From CAYMUL01 sp964393605 (GTDB taxonomy: Bacteria > Bacteroidota > Ignavibacteria > Ignavibacteriales > Ignavibacteriaceae), in assembly GCA_964393605.1 (NCBI GenBank), contig CAYMUL010000002.1, positions 152,946 to 216,945 on the forward strand: a stretch of DNA of 64,000 bases. Reading direction: 5' to 3'. Of the stretch, positions 8,184-16,048 are shown piece by piece; within the stretch, counting starts at the first letter, position 1, and the number at the start of each line of letters is the position of its first letter. Made by a program: the position numbers and the translations under genes. Below the pieces are notes generated by a model. It did no database searches, was not told the DNA's origin, and saw nothing but the letters and a program-made list of their open reading frames with translations.

Positions 8184-9333
8184 AGCTTACACCTTTAAGC
8201 GTATTTTCTACTTTAAAGAAACTCGCAACGGTTTTACCGATGTCAGAAAAAGATGAGCGCACTCCAAGTTCTCTTCCGAATTTATTTTTGCGATAATAAA
8301 TAAGAGGCACATACTCGCGGCTGTGATCGGTGCTCGGTGTAGTCGGATCATTTCCATGATCGGCAGTAATTATTAGTGCATCGGAATCATCAAGTTTGTT
8401 GATCAGCTTCGGAATGAAATTATCGAAATCGTAAAGCGCGCGTGCGAATCCTTTTACATCATTTCGATGACCAAAGTAGACATCAAAATCAACAAGATTT
8501 ACGAAGATAAATGAGTTCTGAACTTTTGAAACATATTCTAAAATTTTATTGAATCCTTGATAATTCGATTGCGTGTGTTCGATTATGTGGATTCCTCGTT
8601 CATTAAAAAGATCAGAAACTTTTCCGATTGAAATTGTTTGAATATTATTCTTGTAAAGAACATCGAGTATTGTATCCGAAGGCGGGTCTATCGAAAAATC
8701 TTTTCTGTTTGTTGTGCGTTTAAAATTTCCAGATACACCGAGGAACGGACGTGCAATAACTCTTCCTACGATATATGGAGAAATTAAAACTTGCTCACGA
8801 GTTATTTTGCAAATTTCATAAAGGCGTTGCAACGGAATTATTTCTTCGTGCGCGGCAATTTGAAAAACTGAATCCGCCGAAGTATAAACAATCGGGAATT
8901 TTGTTTTTAAGTGCGGCTCGCCAAGTTCTTTAATTATTTCGGTTCCCGATGCAGCTTTATTCCCGAGAACGCCCTGACATCCGGTTAATGAAAGAAATTT
9001 ATTAATTATATCTTCAGGAAAACCATTCGGGAAATAAGAGAAATCAACCTCGGAATGAATTCCGGCAATTTCCCAATGACCTGTCGTTGAATCTTTTCCT
9101 TTTGAAACTTCATTCATTTTACCGAAGGAAGCCGTTGGAAAAGTTACGTAATTAACACCGTCAATCACCGCGATGTTACCTAATCCGAGTGCTTGCATAT
9201 TCGGCAATGCAAAATTCAAAGTAGATTTTGCAATGTTGCAAAGCGTATTACTCCCTTTATCTCCGTAAAGATTCGCATCAGGTAATTCGCCGATTCCGAC
9301 ACCGTCTAAAATAATTAGAACAAAATTGTTAAT
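8176..9333 (-). CDS. deoB: Phosphopentomutase, probable ATT start
   Basis: This enzyme interconverts (deoxy)ribose 1-phosphate and 5-phosphate in nucleoside salvage. Alkaline-phosphatase-superfamily blocks are present: the phosphorylated Thr region DSTTGHWEIAG, NLVDFDVYFGH, ITADHGNDP and TDHSREYVP, whose Asp and His residues bind two Mn ions. The first conventional start (TTG at 9219) would remove the essential N-terminal metal Asp. The reading frame stays open upstream to 9333 and encodes FVLIILDGVGIGELPD, a perfect family N-terminus. The only sensible start is ATT at 9333, 7 bases after GAGG. This gives 385 residues, normal for DeoB (about 390). The stop of the upstream gene is 18 bases away, so the two are likely coupled. 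Confidence 0.93.
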   Translation of the reverse strand: MNNFVLIILDGVGIGELPDANLYGDKGSNTLCNIAKSTLNFALPNMQALGLGNIAVIDGVNYVTFPTASFGKMNEVSKGKDSTTGHWEIAGIHSEVDFSYFPNGFPEDIINKFLSLTGCQGVLGNKAASGTEIIKELGEPHLKTKFPIVYTSADSVFQIAAHEEIIPLQRLYEICKITREQVLISPYIVGRVIARPFLGVSGNFKRTTNRKDFSIDPPSDTILDVLYKNNIQTISIGKVSDLFNERGIHIIEHTQSNYQGFNKILEYVSKVQNSFIFVNLVDFDVYFGHRNDVKGFARALYDFDNFIPKLINKLDDSDALIITADHGNDPTTPSTDHSREYVPLIYYRKNKFGRELGVRSSFSDIGKTVASFFKVENTLKGVSFV

Positions 9334-9351
9334 CTTATAACCTCATGAAAA

Positions 9352-11199
9352 CTAATTGATGTTACGAACTTTATTTCCACCCGATTCGAGAGCTTTGTTC
9401 AAAGCAAGTCTCGCGTTATTTAGAATTTCCTGATAATCTGCTTTATTCGTCGAAGATGCAATTCCGATTGAAACAGAAAAAGTTATTTGCCTCGATGTTA
9501 AAGCGATTGTTTGTTTGGAAACATATTGTCTAAGTTTTTCCGCCCAAATAAAAACATCCTTAGCGTTGGCATTCATAAAAAAGACTGCAAAAGTTCGTTC
9601 GTTTGTTTTTCCGATTGTGCAAAAGATATTTGTTTCTCGTTTGAGAATATCCACGAGTGTCGTCAATATTTTCGGGAAAGGATTAGAATCGAAGAAAGTA
9701 TCATTCTCGAGGAAGTCATCAATTTTAATCAGTGCGAGCGCACTCGGCAGTTTCAGTTCTTTTCCCCGAAGAAGATCAATCTGCATCCTTTCAAAAAAAG
9801 TATGTGTGTTCATCACGTTTGTTTGAATATCAATCGAAATAAATTTCTTCAGCATCCTTTGTGTAGTGAATGAATCGATTATGAATGCAATAATTTTAAC
9901 TGCATCTTTCAGAAAATTAACTTCATCACTTGAATATGCTTTTTTCTTCAATGCTTCAAGACAGATCAAACCATAAACCTGTTCTTTGAAGATGATTGGA
10001 ATAGCCAGGAATGAACCCTCGTACGTAGTATCTTCTTTATCGGAATAGCGCGGTTTATCAATAGTGGACATGTCATCAATATTTAGCGGTGCACCGTTCA
10101 AAATGCTTTTGCCGGTTAAGGTCCCCTGTAAATCAATTTCAAGATTTTCTCCGATGTATTTGATTGAACGCTTGTTAAAAACTTTTGCGGCGTAAAATTT
10201 TTGAGAATGGTTATTGAAATAAATTACGGTCATCGCATCCCATTGTACCATAATTTCGATTGCCTTATCAAGCTGATTGAATAACTCTTGTTCACTTTCA
10301 ATTTGCGAACTAATTTTCATTAATTGAGCTACGCCTCTCAAGCGATCTTGCGCAACTGATTCATCATACTTTTCTTCAAAGTGTGAAATTAGAATTGTAA
10401 TAAGGCGAACATATCTGCCGAGCGAAAATATTGTTTCGATTCCATATTTTTCTTCTTCCTTAGAATCAATAGCAAGAATGCCGATCAAATTATTATCGTA
10501 ATAAAGAGGAACGCCTGCGAAACCCTTTATTCCTTGAGCACAATTATAGTATCGAATTAATTCCGGTTCTACTGCAACAGGAATTGTGGAAAGATAAATC
10601 GGTTCATTCTTCTCAATTATCCGGGAAAGAATGTCGTTGGCAACATCCAATTTTGTGTGAATAATTTCCTTCGAATTAGTGATTGACTTTTCAATAGTCA
10701 GTTGATCCCGTTTTTTATTGTACCAAAAAAATATCGCTGTGTATGCATCAAAAGCTTCTTTAATGAGCGTTAAAATTTTATCGAGGGCGAAAGCGAACTG
10801 CGCTGTGTGGTTGCCATTCCCGGGAGTGATTTCATTGATGATTTCTTTATAACGTTGTGCTACATCTTCATGATCAATTTGAATTTTCGGAAGAGTTTTA
10901 TATTGATCTAAATTGTCTTGTGTAATTATCTCAACCGTATTTTCTTTTTTGATAACCTCGAAAGAGCTATCAATATCTTTTTCGGTTGCATCTGTTTTTC
11001 CTGAGATTAATTCTTCGCCAATTTTGAAACTTCCCGATTCAGAAAAAGAGTCTCGCAAAAAAATTAATAGTCCCACGTAGATGAGTGTTAATAACGCACC
11101 AATTATTTTAATGACGAGGTCGTCGGCAAGAATCGGTATCGAAATTAAAACCGGGAACAATAAAAAAATTAAAAATCTTTTTCTCTGACGTGAGTTCAT
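9352..11199 (-). CDS. Membrane protein with two GAF domains and a degenerate GGDEF domain
   Basis: The 615-residue protein has two adjacent membrane helices (about residues 9-27 and 29-48), a linker, two GAF-like sensor domains (about 115-270 and 285-445; e.g. GFAGVPLYYDNNLIGILAI and SFLAIPIIFKEQVYGLICL), and a C-terminal domain shaped like a diguanylate cyclase. At the GGDEF active-site position (about 532-537) the sequence is TNERTFAVFF, lacking both glycines and the catalytic acidic pair, while the later VSIGIA strand is retained. It is therefore unlikely to make cyclic-di-GMP and more likely senses or binds a ligand. It heads the operon running to deoB and the sigma gene. Confidence 0.78.
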   Translation of the reverse strand: MNSRQRKRFLIFLLFPVLISIPILADDLVIKIIGALLTLIYVGLLIFLRDSFSESGSFKIGEELISGKTDATEKDIDSSFEVIKKENTVEIITQDNLDQYKTLPKIQIDHEDVAQRYKEIINEITPGNGNHTAQFAFALDKILTLIKEAFDAYTAIFFWYNKKRDQLTIEKSITNSKEIIHTKLDVANDILSRIIEKNEPIYLSTIPVAVEPELIRYYNCAQGIKGFAGVPLYYDNNLIGILAIDSKEEEKYGIETIFSLGRYVRLITILISHFEEKYDESVAQDRLRGVAQLMKISSQIESEQELFNQLDKAIEIMVQWDAMTVIYFNNHSQKFYAAKVFNKRSIKYIGENLEIDLQGTLTGKSILNGAPLNIDDMSTIDKPRYSDKEDTTYEGSFLAIPIIFKEQVYGLICLEALKKKAYSSDEVNFLKDAVKIIAFIIDSFTTQRMLKKFISIDIQTNVMNTHTFFERMQIDLLRGKELKLPSALALIKIDDFLENDTFFDSNPFPKILTTLVDILKRETNIFCTIGKTNERTFAVFFMNANAKDVFIWAEKLRQYVSKQTIALTSRQITFSVSIGIASSTNKADYQEILNNARLALNKALESGGNKVRNIN

Positions 11200-11276
11200 T
11201 TATCTATTATTTTAACAAAACTTGAAATAAATATAAATTTAGTCATTTATTAAAACAAGTAAAGAGAAAGATTTAC

Positions 11277-11852
11277 TCATCGAAGTGCCTCCTTAAGCGC
11301 ATTCAAAACTTCCTTCTTCCCAAAGCCTGTCATTGAGGAATAGGTTATGATTTTCACTTTGGATTTGTAAAGAGATGCCACAGATTTTTTGGCGAAAGAA
11401 ACTTCGCTTTGTTTCGCCTTGTCATGTTTGGTTAAAAGAACGATCGGCAAAATTTCTTTTGCAAGAATGAAACGGGAAAATTCTTCATCTGCTTTTGTTT
11501 CAGGATGTCGAATATCTACTAAATGCACTACTATTCGCAAATCATTTTCAATGCCGAAGAATGAGGAAATCAGTGCTTTCCATTTTTCTTTTTCAGCTTG
11601 TGAAACTGACGCGAAACCAAATCCAGGTAAATCTACTAAATAAAATTTGTTATCGATTAAATAATAATTAATCGATTTTGTTTTCCCCGGCGTTGAACTG
11701 ACCTTTGCAATCTTATTTACATTCATCAAAGAATTTATAAATGAAGATTTCCCTACATTCGATCTACCGCAAAGAACAACTTCCGGTAATTTATTTGTGG
11801 GAAGAAGTTTGCTATCGAAAACCGATTTGTTGAATTCAATATTCTTGAACAT
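11277..11852 (-). CDS. engB: Ribosome biogenesis GTPase EngB (YihA/YsxC)
   Basis: This 191-residue GTPase is needed for maturation of the 50S subunit. The G motifs are intact: G1 GRSNVGKSS (residues 29-37), G2 Thr in STPGKTKS, G3 DLPGFG, G4 TKHDK and G5 SSMTGFGK. Length and N-terminus (LPEVVLCGRSNVGKSS) match the family. The ATG at 11852 directly follows the T-run of the hairpin that ends the rplQ operon and has no room for a normal ribosome-binding site, so expression probably depends on read-through or a leader that is very short. Confidence 0.96.
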   Translation of the reverse strand: MFKNIEFNKSVFDSKLLPTNKLPEVVLCGRSNVGKSSFINSLMNVNKIAKVSSTPGKTKSINYYLIDNKFYLVDLPGFGFASVSQAEKEKWKALISSFFGIENDLRIVVHLVDIRHPETKADEEFSRFILAKEILPIVLLTKHDKAKQSEVSFAKKSVASLYKSKVKIITYSSMTGFGKKEVLNALKEALR

Positions 11853-11886
11853 AAAAAAAAAGAGTAACCGGTTACCGATTACTCTT
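11852..11886 (-). terminator. Terminator of the ribosomal protein operon, adjoining engB start
   Basis: On the minus strand AAGAGTAA (11886-11879) pairs with TTACTCTT (11867-11860), extended by an inner ACCGGT palindrome, and is followed at once by a run of T that reaches the ATG of engB. It lies 24 bases after the rplQ stop codon. The structure is that of an intrinsic terminator; partial read-through into engB would make it an attenuator. Confidence 0.75.
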
Positions 11887-11909
11887 ATCTCTTTTAATTT
11901 GTGATTAAA

Positions 11910-12398
11910 TTACTTTTTGTCGTTAGTTGTTTCCGAAACAACATTTGCATCTTCGGCTTGCTGTTTTGCCTTTTCACGCTTCGCTGACTTTTTGGCATGA
12001 CGTTCTTCTTTGTTTGCCGCAGCTTTTTGATTTGCAACTTCATTGAAATCAACGAGTTCAATAATCGCCATTTCGGCACTATCGCCTTGCCTTCTGCCGA
12101 GTTTTATAACACGCGTATATCCACCGGCTCTTTCGCCAATTTGCCCAACAACATTTCCGAATAATTCTTTTCCGGCATCTTTATCTTTCAGAACATCCAT
12201 CACAAGTTTTTTATTATGAAGATCACCTTTGCGCGCCTTTGTTATCAAGGGTTCGAAGAATGACCTTAACTCTTTAGCTTTTGCAACAGTGGTTCTGATT
12301 CTTTTATGTTTTATTAATGAAGCGGATAAATTTCTTAGCAAGGCAAGTTTGTGACTCGCGGTGCGTTTTAATTTTCTACCTTTTACTCTATGTCTCAT
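11910..12398 (-). CDS. rplQ: 50S ribosomal protein L17
   Basis: L17 lies near the peptide exit tunnel of the large subunit. The start MRHRVKGRKLKRTASHK and the RAGGYTRVIKLGRRQGD block are diagnostic. At 162 residues it is about 40 longer than the E. coli protein because of a Lys/Ala-rich tail ending in SETTNDKK; such tails are common in Bacteroidota. It follows rpoA by 17 bases, the standard end of the alpha operon. Confidence 0.98.
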   Translation of the reverse strand: MRHRVKGRKLKRTASHKLALLRNLSASLIKHKRIRTTVAKAKELRSFFEPLITKARKGDLHNKKLVMDVLKDKDAGKELFGNVVGQIGERAGGYTRVIKLGRRQGDSAEMAIIELVDFNEVANQKAAANKEERHAKKSAKREKAKQQAEDANVVSETTNDKK

Positions 12399-12415
12399 CG
12401 TTCTACCTAATTACC

Positions 12416-13408
12416 TTAATTACCGTCATCTTCTTTGAGATATTTATCAACGTCCATCCCGAATTCGAGTCCGAAATTTTCAACAATCTCCATCAATTCG
12501 GCGAGAGATTTTCTTCCGAAGTTTCTGAACTTAAGCATCTCGCTTTCATCTCTGCGTACAAGCTCTGCAATGTTACGAATGTTCGCCGCTTTCAAGCAGT
12601 TGTGCGAACGAACGCTTAATTCAAGATCATCAACTGAAGTGAGAAGAATCTTTTTAATTCTTTCTTTCTCTGTATCCTTTTTAACTTCAACATGAGTTTC
12701 TTGTTCATTTGAATTTAAAGCAACAAAGAAGCTGATGTGATCTCTGAAAATTTTTGCGGCTTGAGTTAATGCATCATCAGGAGTAATAGAACCATCGGTA
12801 ACTATTTCCATGGTTAATTGCTCATAATCGTTTCGGTCGCCGATACGGATGTTTTCCACTTCATAACGAACGTTCTTAATCGGAGTGAAAATCGAATCCA
12901 CTGCAATTGTACCGAGCGGATAGTCTTCGGATTTATTTAATTCGGAATTGACGTAACCTTTTCCTCTTCCAATGCGAAGTTCGATATCAATATTCGCCGA
13001 GCTGTTCAAAGTTGCGATATGAAGATCAGGATTTAAAACTTCAATTTCTGGGCTATATTTTTGAAAATCAGCCGCAGTCCAAATTCCTTCACCGGAAAGT
13101 GTGAAGTCTAATTTCGTCGGTTTTTTATTTATAAGTTTTAATCTCACCTGTTTAAGATTGAGAATAATTTCCGTAACATCTTCCACCACGCCGGGTATGG
13201 TGGAAAATTCGTGCAAGATATTTCCAAACCTAACTGCAGTTATTGCAGAACCCGGGATGGAAGAAAGTAGCACTCTGCGGAGTGAATTACCAAGTGAAAC
13301 ACCAAAGCCTCTTTCAAGCGGCTGAAGTGTAAATTTGCCATATGTATTCGAATATGTAGCTTCATCTAAAACAACTTTTTCGGGCATCTTTAAGAAAGAA
13401 TTACTCAT
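12416..13408 (-). CDS. rpoA: DNA-directed RNA polymerase subunit alpha
   Basis: The 330-residue alpha subunit dimerises to nucleate RNA polymerase assembly. The N-terminal domain has FTLQPLERGFGVSLGNSLRR and LSSIPGSAITAV. The C-terminal domain (about residues 255-325) has LELSVRSHNCLKAANI and FGRKSLAELMEIV, the helix-hairpin-helix surface that touches UP elements and activators. The length is normal. It lies between rpsD (31 bases) and rplQ (17 bases). Confidence 0.99.
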   Translation of the reverse strand: MSNSFLKMPEKVVLDEATYSNTYGKFTLQPLERGFGVSLGNSLRRVLLSSIPGSAITAVRFGNILHEFSTIPGVVEDVTEIILNLKQVRLKLINKKPTKLDFTLSGEGIWTAADFQKYSPEIEVLNPDLHIATLNSSANIDIELRIGRGKGYVNSELNKSEDYPLGTIAVDSIFTPIKNVRYEVENIRIGDRNDYEQLTMEIVTDGSITPDDALTQAAKIFRDHISFFVALNSNEQETHVEVKKDTEKERIKKILLTSVDDLELSVRSHNCLKAANIRNIAELVRRDESEMLKFRNFGRKSLAELMEIVENFGLEFGMDVDKYLKEDDGN

Positions 13409-13439
13409 TTCATTAACCTCAAACTAATTACTAAATATA

Positions 13440-14066
13440 TTATTTCGAATAAAGTTCAACAACTAATTGTTCGTTCGCCTCAAGTGGAACGTCTGCACGT
13501 TCGGGAACTTGAACAAAAACGCCGCTTAGTGTAGCTTTATCTACGCTTAACCAATTGTATTGGTTATCTCTTACTCTTTTTAAAGAGTTGTGTATCAAAT
13601 CCAGTTGCTTGCTTTTATCTTTTACGCGAATTACATCACCTGAATTTAGAAGATATGCAGGGATATCAACAAGCCGATCGTTGACAAGAACGTGTCTATG
13701 TTTGATAACTTGTCTTGCGGCTTTCCGTGAGGGAGCCAATCCAAGACGGTAGACGACGTTATCAAGTCTTCTTTCAAGCAGCTTTACAAGATTTTCACCC
13801 GTAACACCTTTCATGCTGTTAGCTTTTTCAAAATAGTTTCTGAATTGAGTTTCAAAAACTCCATAGACTCTTTTGATTTTTTGTTTTTCGCGCATCTGAA
13901 CTCCGTACTCGGAAATTTTAGTTCTTCTTGATCTTCCGTGAGTTCCGGGGGGATAATTTTTTTCTTCAATCGGACATTTATCGGTGAAACATTTTTGTCC
14001 CTTCAAGAACAATTTCTGTCTCTCTCTTCTACATAATTTACAAACTGGTCCGGTGTATCTTGCCAT
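13440..14066 (-). CDS. rpsD: 30S ribosomal protein S4
   Basis: S4 starts 16S rRNA folding and lines the mRNA entry site. The 208-residue protein contains the S4 RNA-binding block (LERRLDNVVYRLGLAPS, ARQVIKHRHVLVND). The N-terminal Cys pairs (CKLCRRERQK and KCFTDKCP) form the zinc-binding variant found in many bacteria. In other bacteria S4 represses the alpha operon; no leader structure could be resolved here. Confidence 0.99.
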   Translation of the reverse strand: MARYTGPVCKLCRRERQKLFLKGQKCFTDKCPIEEKNYPPGTHGRSRRTKISEYGVQMREKQKIKRVYGVFETQFRNYFEKANSMKGVTGENLVKLLERRLDNVVYRLGLAPSRKAARQVIKHRHVLVNDRLVDIPAYLLNSGDVIRVKDKSKQLDLIHNSLKRVRDNQYNWLSVDKATLSGVFVQVPERADVPLEANEQLVVELYSK

Positions 14067-14090
14067 TAATCAATTCTCCAAAAAATAAAT

Positions 14091-14477
14091 TTAAACTCTT
14101 CTGCGTTTCGGTGGTCTGCAACCGTTATGAGGAATAGGAGTTACATCTCTGATGGATGAAATTTCCAAACCGACAGTGTGCAAAGCTCTGATGGCAGATT
14201 CTCTGCCCGAGCCGGGACCTTTAACGCGTACTTCAACTCTTCTTAATCCTAAATCAAACGCTTCTTTAGCAGCAGCTTCGGAAGTTACTTGTGCAGAATA
14301 CGGAGTGTTTTTCCGTGATCCTTTAAAGCCGTTTTTTCCGGCAGACGACCAGGAGATCGTGTTGCCGTAAATATCCGTAATTGTAACAACTACGTTGTTA
14401 AACGTGGCTTGAATATGCGCAACTCCGTTCGCATCAATTACGCTTTTCTTTTTTTGTTTCTTAACTACTTTTGCCAA
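14091..14477 (-). CDS. rpsK: 30S ribosomal protein S11
   Basis: S11 sits on the platform of the small subunit near the mRNA exit. The 128-residue protein has the blocks HIQATFNNVVVTITD, GFKGSRKNTPYSAQ and the C-terminus IPHNGCRPPKRRRV, all diagnostic. The N-terminal Lys-rich stretch (KVVKKQKKKS) is usual. It lies 51 bases after rpsM and 24 before rpsD in alpha-operon order. Confidence 0.99.
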   Translation of the reverse strand: MAKVVKKQKKKSVIDANGVAHIQATFNNVVVTITDIYGNTISWSSAGKNGFKGSRKNTPYSAQVTSEAAAKEAFDLGLRRVEVRVKGPGSGRESAIRALHTVGLEISSIRDVTPIPHNGCRPPKRRRV

Positions 14478-14528
14478 AATCTATTCTCCTAATCAAATAC
14501 TTTTAATACTGCAAATAATATTCATGAA

Positions 14529-14912
14529 TTATTTCTTAGCGGCAACTTTCTTTTTGCCAGCAACAGTTTTTCTCTTCCCTTTTCTTGTACGGGAATTTGT
14601 TCTTGTGCGTTGACCTCTAACGGGCAAACTTTTACGGTGTCTTAATCCTCTATAAGTTCCAATATCCATCAATCGTTTGATGTTTTGAGAAACTTCACTT
14701 CTGAGAGCACCTTCAACTTTATATTCGGCTTGAATGACCGAACGAATTGCGGCTACTTCATCTTCTGTAAGTGCGCTAACTTTTTTATCGGGATTAATCT
14801 CAGCTTTAGCTAAAATATCCTTTGCAACTTTGGAGCCAATACCGAAAATGTATTGAAGTCCGAAATAAACTTTTTTATTCTTTGGTAAATCTACGCCTGA
14901 AATACGAGCCAA
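14529..14912 (-). CDS. rpsM: 30S ribosomal protein S13
   Basis: S13 forms the head-side inter-subunit bridge. The 127-residue protein begins MARISGVDLPKNKKV and contains YIFGIGSKVAKDIL, YRGLRHRKSLPVRGQRT and a basic tail, as expected. It starts the alpha-operon segment and follows rpmJ by 19 bases. Confidence 0.99.
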   Translation of the reverse strand: MARISGVDLPKNKKVYFGLQYIFGIGSKVAKDILAKAEINPDKKVSALTEDEVAAIRSVIQAEYKVEGALRSEVSQNIKRLMDIGTYRGLRHRKSLPVRGQRTRTNSRTRKGKRKTVAGKKKVAAKK

Positions 14913-14931
14913 TTAAAATCTCCTTATTAAA

Positions 14932-15048
14932 TTAACCTTGACGTTGTTTGTGCTTAGGGTTCTTGGAACAGATAACACGTACTACACCTTTACGCTTTAT
15001 AATTTTACAGTTCTCACAAAATTTCTTAATAGATGCTCTTACTTTCAT
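14932..15048 (-). CDS. rpmJ: 50S ribosomal protein L36
   Basis: The 38-residue product begins MKVRASIKKFCENCKI and has the zinc ligand set Cys-Cys-Cys-His (CENC, ICS, KHK), so it is the zinc-binding form of L36. Its place between infA and rpsM is the conserved bacterial order. The gaps of 10 and 19 bases fit co-transcription. Confidence 0.97.
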   Translation of the reverse strand: MKVRASIKKFCENCKIIKRKGVVRVICSKNPKHKQRQG

Positions 15049-15058
15049 AATTTCTCCA

Positions 15059-15277
15059 TTATTTATAACGGTAGATAATTCTACCTTTAGTTAAATCATA
15101 GGGCGATATTTCCAATGATACTTTATCGCCGACAAGTATTTTAATGAAATTCATTCTCATTTTACCGGAGATATGAGCGAGAATCTCATGGTTATTATCC
15201 AACCTAACTTTGAAGGTTGCATTCGGTAATGTTTCGGTAATGATACCGTCAACTTTTATAGGTCCTTGTTTAGCCAT
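15059..15277 (-). CDS. infA: Translation initiation factor IF-1
   Basis: This 72-residue OB-fold protein binds the ribosomal A site during initiation. It starts MAKQGPIKVDG and contains LPNATFKVRLDN, GKMRMNFIKILVGDKV and SPYDLTKGRI, matching the family end to end. Its start codon directly abuts the map stop codon. Confidence 0.99.
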   Translation of the reverse strand: MAKQGPIKVDGIITETLPNATFKVRLDNNHEILAHISGKMRMNFIKILVGDKVSLEISPYDLTKGRIIYRYK

Positions 15278-16039
15278 TTAACAAACAGTTAATATTTCCG
15301 GTTTTCCATCAGTAATTAAAATAGTATGCTCAAAATGAGCCGAAGGAGAACCATCTTTTGTAAAGATAGTCCATCCGTCAAATCCAACATCAACATCAAA
15401 ACCTCCGGCGTTGACCATCGGTTCAATTGCAATCGTCATGCCGGTTTTCAGTTTTGCACCGCTTCCCTTTTTTCCGAAGTTAGGAATCGGTGGATCTTCG
15501 TGAAGGGCTTTTCCTACGCCGTGACCGGTTAATTCACGCACGACAGAAAATCCATTCTTCTCAACGTATTCTTGAACGGCGGCAGAAATATCGTGAACTT
15601 TATTTCCCGATTTTGCCTGTCCAATTCCGAGATAAAGAGATTTTTCGGTAACATCGAGTAACTTCCTTTTCTCGTTCGAAATTGGTCCGAGTGCAAGAGT
15701 AATTGCGGCATCGCCGAAGTATCCGTTTTTTTCAACACCTATATCGATTGATAAGATATCTCCGTCTCTCAATTTTCGATGTCCGGGGATTCCATGAACA
15801 ACTTCATCATTAATTGAAGAACAAATCGCCGCAGGATACGGTTCAGAATTTCCTTGCTTATATCCTTTAAAAGCCGGTCTGGCATTTTTCGAAAGAATAT
15901 AATCTTCGGCAATTATATCTAATTCTTTTGTTGTAATTCCGATGCGAGCATTTTTCTTTAGGAGCTCAAGTGTCTCAGCTACAATTTTGCAGCTCTCGCG
16001 AATTAGATCTATTTCTTTTTTAGTTTTTATCAGTATCAC
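15278..16039 (-). CDS. map: Type I methionine aminopeptidase
   Basis: This enzyme removes the initiator Met from nascent proteins. The 253-residue protein carries the pita-bread-fold metal ligands: Asp in LSIDIGVEKNGYFGDAA (two), His in LTGHGVGKALHE, Glu in IAIEPM and Glu in HFEHTILI. It has no N-terminal zinc-finger extension. Its position between secY and infA is the classical one, and the stop codon abuts infA. Confidence 0.98.
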   Translation of the reverse strand: MILIKTKKEIDLIRESCKIVAETLELLKKNARIGITTKELDIIAEDYILSKNARPAFKGYKQGNSEPYPAAICSSINDEVVHGIPGHRKLRDGDILSIDIGVEKNGYFGDAAITLALGPISNEKRKLLDVTEKSLYLGIGQAKSGNKVHDISAAVQEYVEKNGFSVVRELTGHGVGKALHEDPPIPNFGKKGSGAKLKTGMTIAIEPMVNAGGFDVDVGFDGWTIFTKDGSPSAHFEHTILITDGKPEILTVC

Positions 16040-16048
16040 TAATAAAAA

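Noticed and set aside
9220..9333. deoB as an N-terminally truncated pseudogene starting at TTG 9219
   Set aside because: The upstream frame is intact and encodes the family N-terminus with the metal Asp.
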